This document shows positions 31,752-32,989 of a stretch of 32,989 nt of DNA, in pieces; position 1 is the stretch's first letter, and each line of letters begins with the position of its first letter. The stretch comes from Streptomyces sp. ISL-98 (GTDB lineage: Bacteria; Actinomycetota; Actinomycetes; Streptomycetales; Streptomycetaceae), in contig NZ_JAGGPB010000071.1 of assembly GCF_018614055.1 (NCBI RefSeq), positions 1 through 32,989 on the forward strand, read 5' to 3'. A model generated the notes under the pieces. That model was not told where the DNA came from, made no database searches, and worked only from the letters and a program-made list of their open reading frames with translations. The position numbers and the translations under genes were made by a program.

Positions 31752-32429
31752 CTATCGGAGGGCGACCGCCGCTGCGGCGCGCAGCCCCGGGACCGGGCTG
31801 GAGAGGACGGGAACAGCGGTACGGGTACGGGCGGCCGCGTCCGCCATGGAGGCCTGGGCCAGGACAACGACGTCGACCTCGTCGATCCCGTCGACCTCGT
31901 CAATCCCGGCGATCCCATCCACGGTCTCGGCCACGGCTTCCAGGTAGCCGTCCCGGTCACCGTCCTCGAAGTATTTCCACGCGCCTTCGGCCGGCACGGT
32001 GAGGATGTGCACCCGCCGTCCGGCCGCTTCCGCCTCTTCCCTGATCAGGTCGGCCGTCGGTGCCAGGGTGCTGTGCAGCGCCGCGACGACCGCGATACGG
32101 ACCGGGTCGCGCCCAGGGGCCGCCGCCACCGCCGCCGCAGCCATCGGCCGGTCGACGCGCAGCACCGGGACGCCGGCCTGCGCGGCGTACGCCTCCGCCG
32201 TACCACCGATCGTGGAGCACGTGCAGAGCACGGCCGTCGCGCCGTCGGCGACGGCCTCGGCGAGCACCACGGCGATCTCGGGCCCCACCGCGCCGGGCCC
32301 GCCGGAGCGGGCCCGGGCCAGCAGTTCCTCGTACACCAGATGGCGCAGTTCGAGGCCGGGGTGTTCGCGGTCCCGCAGGGCGTCGAAGACCGGGACATGG
32401 ACCGGGGAGGTGTGCAGCAGCGTGAGCAT
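31752..32429 (-). CDS. Aspartate/glutamate racemase-family protein with a single N-terminal cysteine centre
   Basis: A 225-residue cytosolic protein. The first half carries AVLCTCSTIGG (C69 and C71), the expected position of the first catalytic Cys of the Asp/Glu/hydantoin racemase superfamily. The second half has DVVVLAQASMAD where the second catalytic Cys normally sits (LGCT), and there are no other cysteines in the protein. Two-base racemisation would therefore not work in the usual way. Family members with one cysteine include decarboxylases such as arylmalonate decarboxylase. The enzyme may thus be a decarboxylase, isomerase or an inactive homologue. A duplicated GIDEVDGIDEVD lies before that strand. 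The ATG lacks a ribosome site and has TAACAT seven bases upstream, implying a leaderless transcript. Confidence 0.75.
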   Translation of the reverse strand: MLTLLHTSPVHVPVFDALRDREHPGLELRHLVYEELLARARSGGPGAVGPEIAVVLAEAVADGATAVLCTCSTIGGTAEAYAAQAGVPVLRVDRPMAAAAVAAAPGRDPVRIAVVAALHSTLAPTADLIREEAEAAGRRVHILTVPAEGAWKYFEDGDRDGYLEAVAETVDGIAGIDEVDGIDEVDVVVLAQASMADAAARTRTAVPVLSSPVPGLRAAAAVALR

Positions 32430-32436
32430 GACAGCG

Positions 32437-32442
32437 ATGTTA
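32437..32442 (-). promoter_or_regulatory. Putative -10 element of a leaderless transcript
   Basis: TAACAT on the minus strand ends seven bases before the racemase-family ATG, the same spacing as upstream of the LytTR gene. No convincing -35 is seen. Confidence 0.4.
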
Positions 32443-32486
32443 GGACGCGGGCATGATCAGCGGGGCGGGCCGGAGGGGCCGAAGCC

Positions 32487-32921
32487 TCAGACCTGGACTG
32501 CCTCGGCAGGGGCGGCATGCGGGCTGCGCTGCGTATCGGTGCCGGGGACGGGCTCCGACGCATCGGCACCGAGGGCCACGATCCGGTTGTCGGCGTCGAC
32601 GTGGACGACCCGCGGCTTCAGGGACCGCGCCTCGGCGTCGTCGACCTGGGCGTAGCTGATGAGAATCACCAGGTCGCCGGGGTGCACGAGGTGGGCGGCG
32701 GCGCCATTGATGCCGATGACGCCGGAGCCGCGCTCGCCCTCGATGGTGTACGTCTCCAGGCGGGCGCCATTGGTGATGTCGACGATGTGGACGAGCTCAC
32801 CGGGCAGCAGATCGGCCGCCTCCAGGAGGTCGGCGTCGACTGTGACAGAGCCGACGTAGTGGAGGTCGGCCTCCGTCACGGTGGCACGGTGGATCTTGGA
32901 CTTGAACATGGTACGCAACAC
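32487..32921 (-). CDS. panD: Aspartate 1-decarboxylase
   Basis: A 144-residue proenzyme starting with GTG at 32921 (GGAG upstream). It begins VLRTMFKSKIHRATVTEADL, closely like mycobacterial PanD. The self-cleavage site is G24-S25 in HYVGSVTV; Ser25 becomes the pyruvoyl cofactor. Conserved residues include K9, the region ARLETYTIEGERGSGVIG and NGAAAHLVHPGD. The enzyme decarboxylates aspartate to beta-alanine, which feeds pantothenate and coenzyme A synthesis. The C-terminal tail is about 20-25 residues longer than the E. coli enzyme, as in other actinobacteria. The racemase-family gene follows after 57 bases and has its own likely promoter. No panB or panC gene is visible here; the 68 bases upstream are short of context. 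Confidence 0.92.
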   Translation of the reverse strand: MLRTMFKSKIHRATVTEADLHYVGSVTVDADLLEAADLLPGELVHIVDITNGARLETYTIEGERGSGVIGINGAAAHLVHPGDLVILISYAQVDDAEARSLKPRVVHVDADNRIVALGADASEPVPGTDTQRSPHAAPAEAVQV

Positions 32922-32989
32922 TGAGGTGCTCCCGGTTATCAGCTCCCCGCCTGCCTTGCAGGTCAGGGCAATGCCGGTGAGTTAGCACG

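Overview
The window looks like chromosomal DNA of a Streptomyces or a very close high-GC actinomycete. G+C is very high, codons end in G or C, GTG and TTG starts are common, and some mRNAs look leaderless. The families fit too: class F sortase, ECF sigma and ZAS anti-sigma, PAS-GAF-SpoIIE-HATPase phosphatase, WS/DGAT acyltransferase, tandem HxlR regulator, Rpf-LysM-M23 cell-wall enzyme and an actinobacterial PanD. I see no rRNA, tRNA, CRISPR array, transposase or phage gene.

Layout. 1-4300 is a cell-surface region: the tail of a Pro-rich membrane protein, a DUF4239 membrane protein, two convergent paralogous secreted proteins with a C-terminal anchor, a class F-like sortase, and a secreted polysaccharide deacetylase. 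4471-7115 holds an APC amino-acid permease facing a CapA-like lipoprotein. 7405-13816 holds an ECF sigma factor, a hypothetical gene, a minus-strand four-gene unit (LytTR regulator, DUF485 protein, solute:sodium symporter, LytS-like kinase) and a ZAS anti-sigma gene. 13903-18319 has Fpg/Nei glycosylase, WS/DGAT acyltransferase and a multidomain PP2C phosphatase, all on minus. 18370-18714 looks like a deletion scar holding the 3' ends of two genes. 18711-23681 runs on plus: DUF1990, lipase maturation factor-like, a hypothetical protein, carotenoid oxygenase, and a tandem HxlR regulator. 23788-24824 holds a 60-aa basic/acidic peptide gene divergent from an HD-domain (PhnZ-like) protein. 25032-28473 has an unusual zinc-knuckle SDR protein, an FhuF-type Fe-S protein and a DMT transporter. 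28443-32921 has Rpf-LysM-M23, a frameshifted 6-phosphogluconate dehydrogenase, a Pro-rich peptide, an Asp/Glu racemase-family protein and panD.

How genes may work together. The sortase and the two paralogous surface proteins look like a self-contained enzyme-substrate set with a non-LPXTG sorting signal. The LytTR/LytS pair brackets a symporter and its small partner, which suggests a nutrient-sensing uptake circuit for a small carboxylate. The carotenoid oxygenase shares an operon with its likely regulator. The peptide/HD-oxygenase pair and the SDR protein are the least explained items. Functions are assigned by reading motifs and recalling families; no searches were run.
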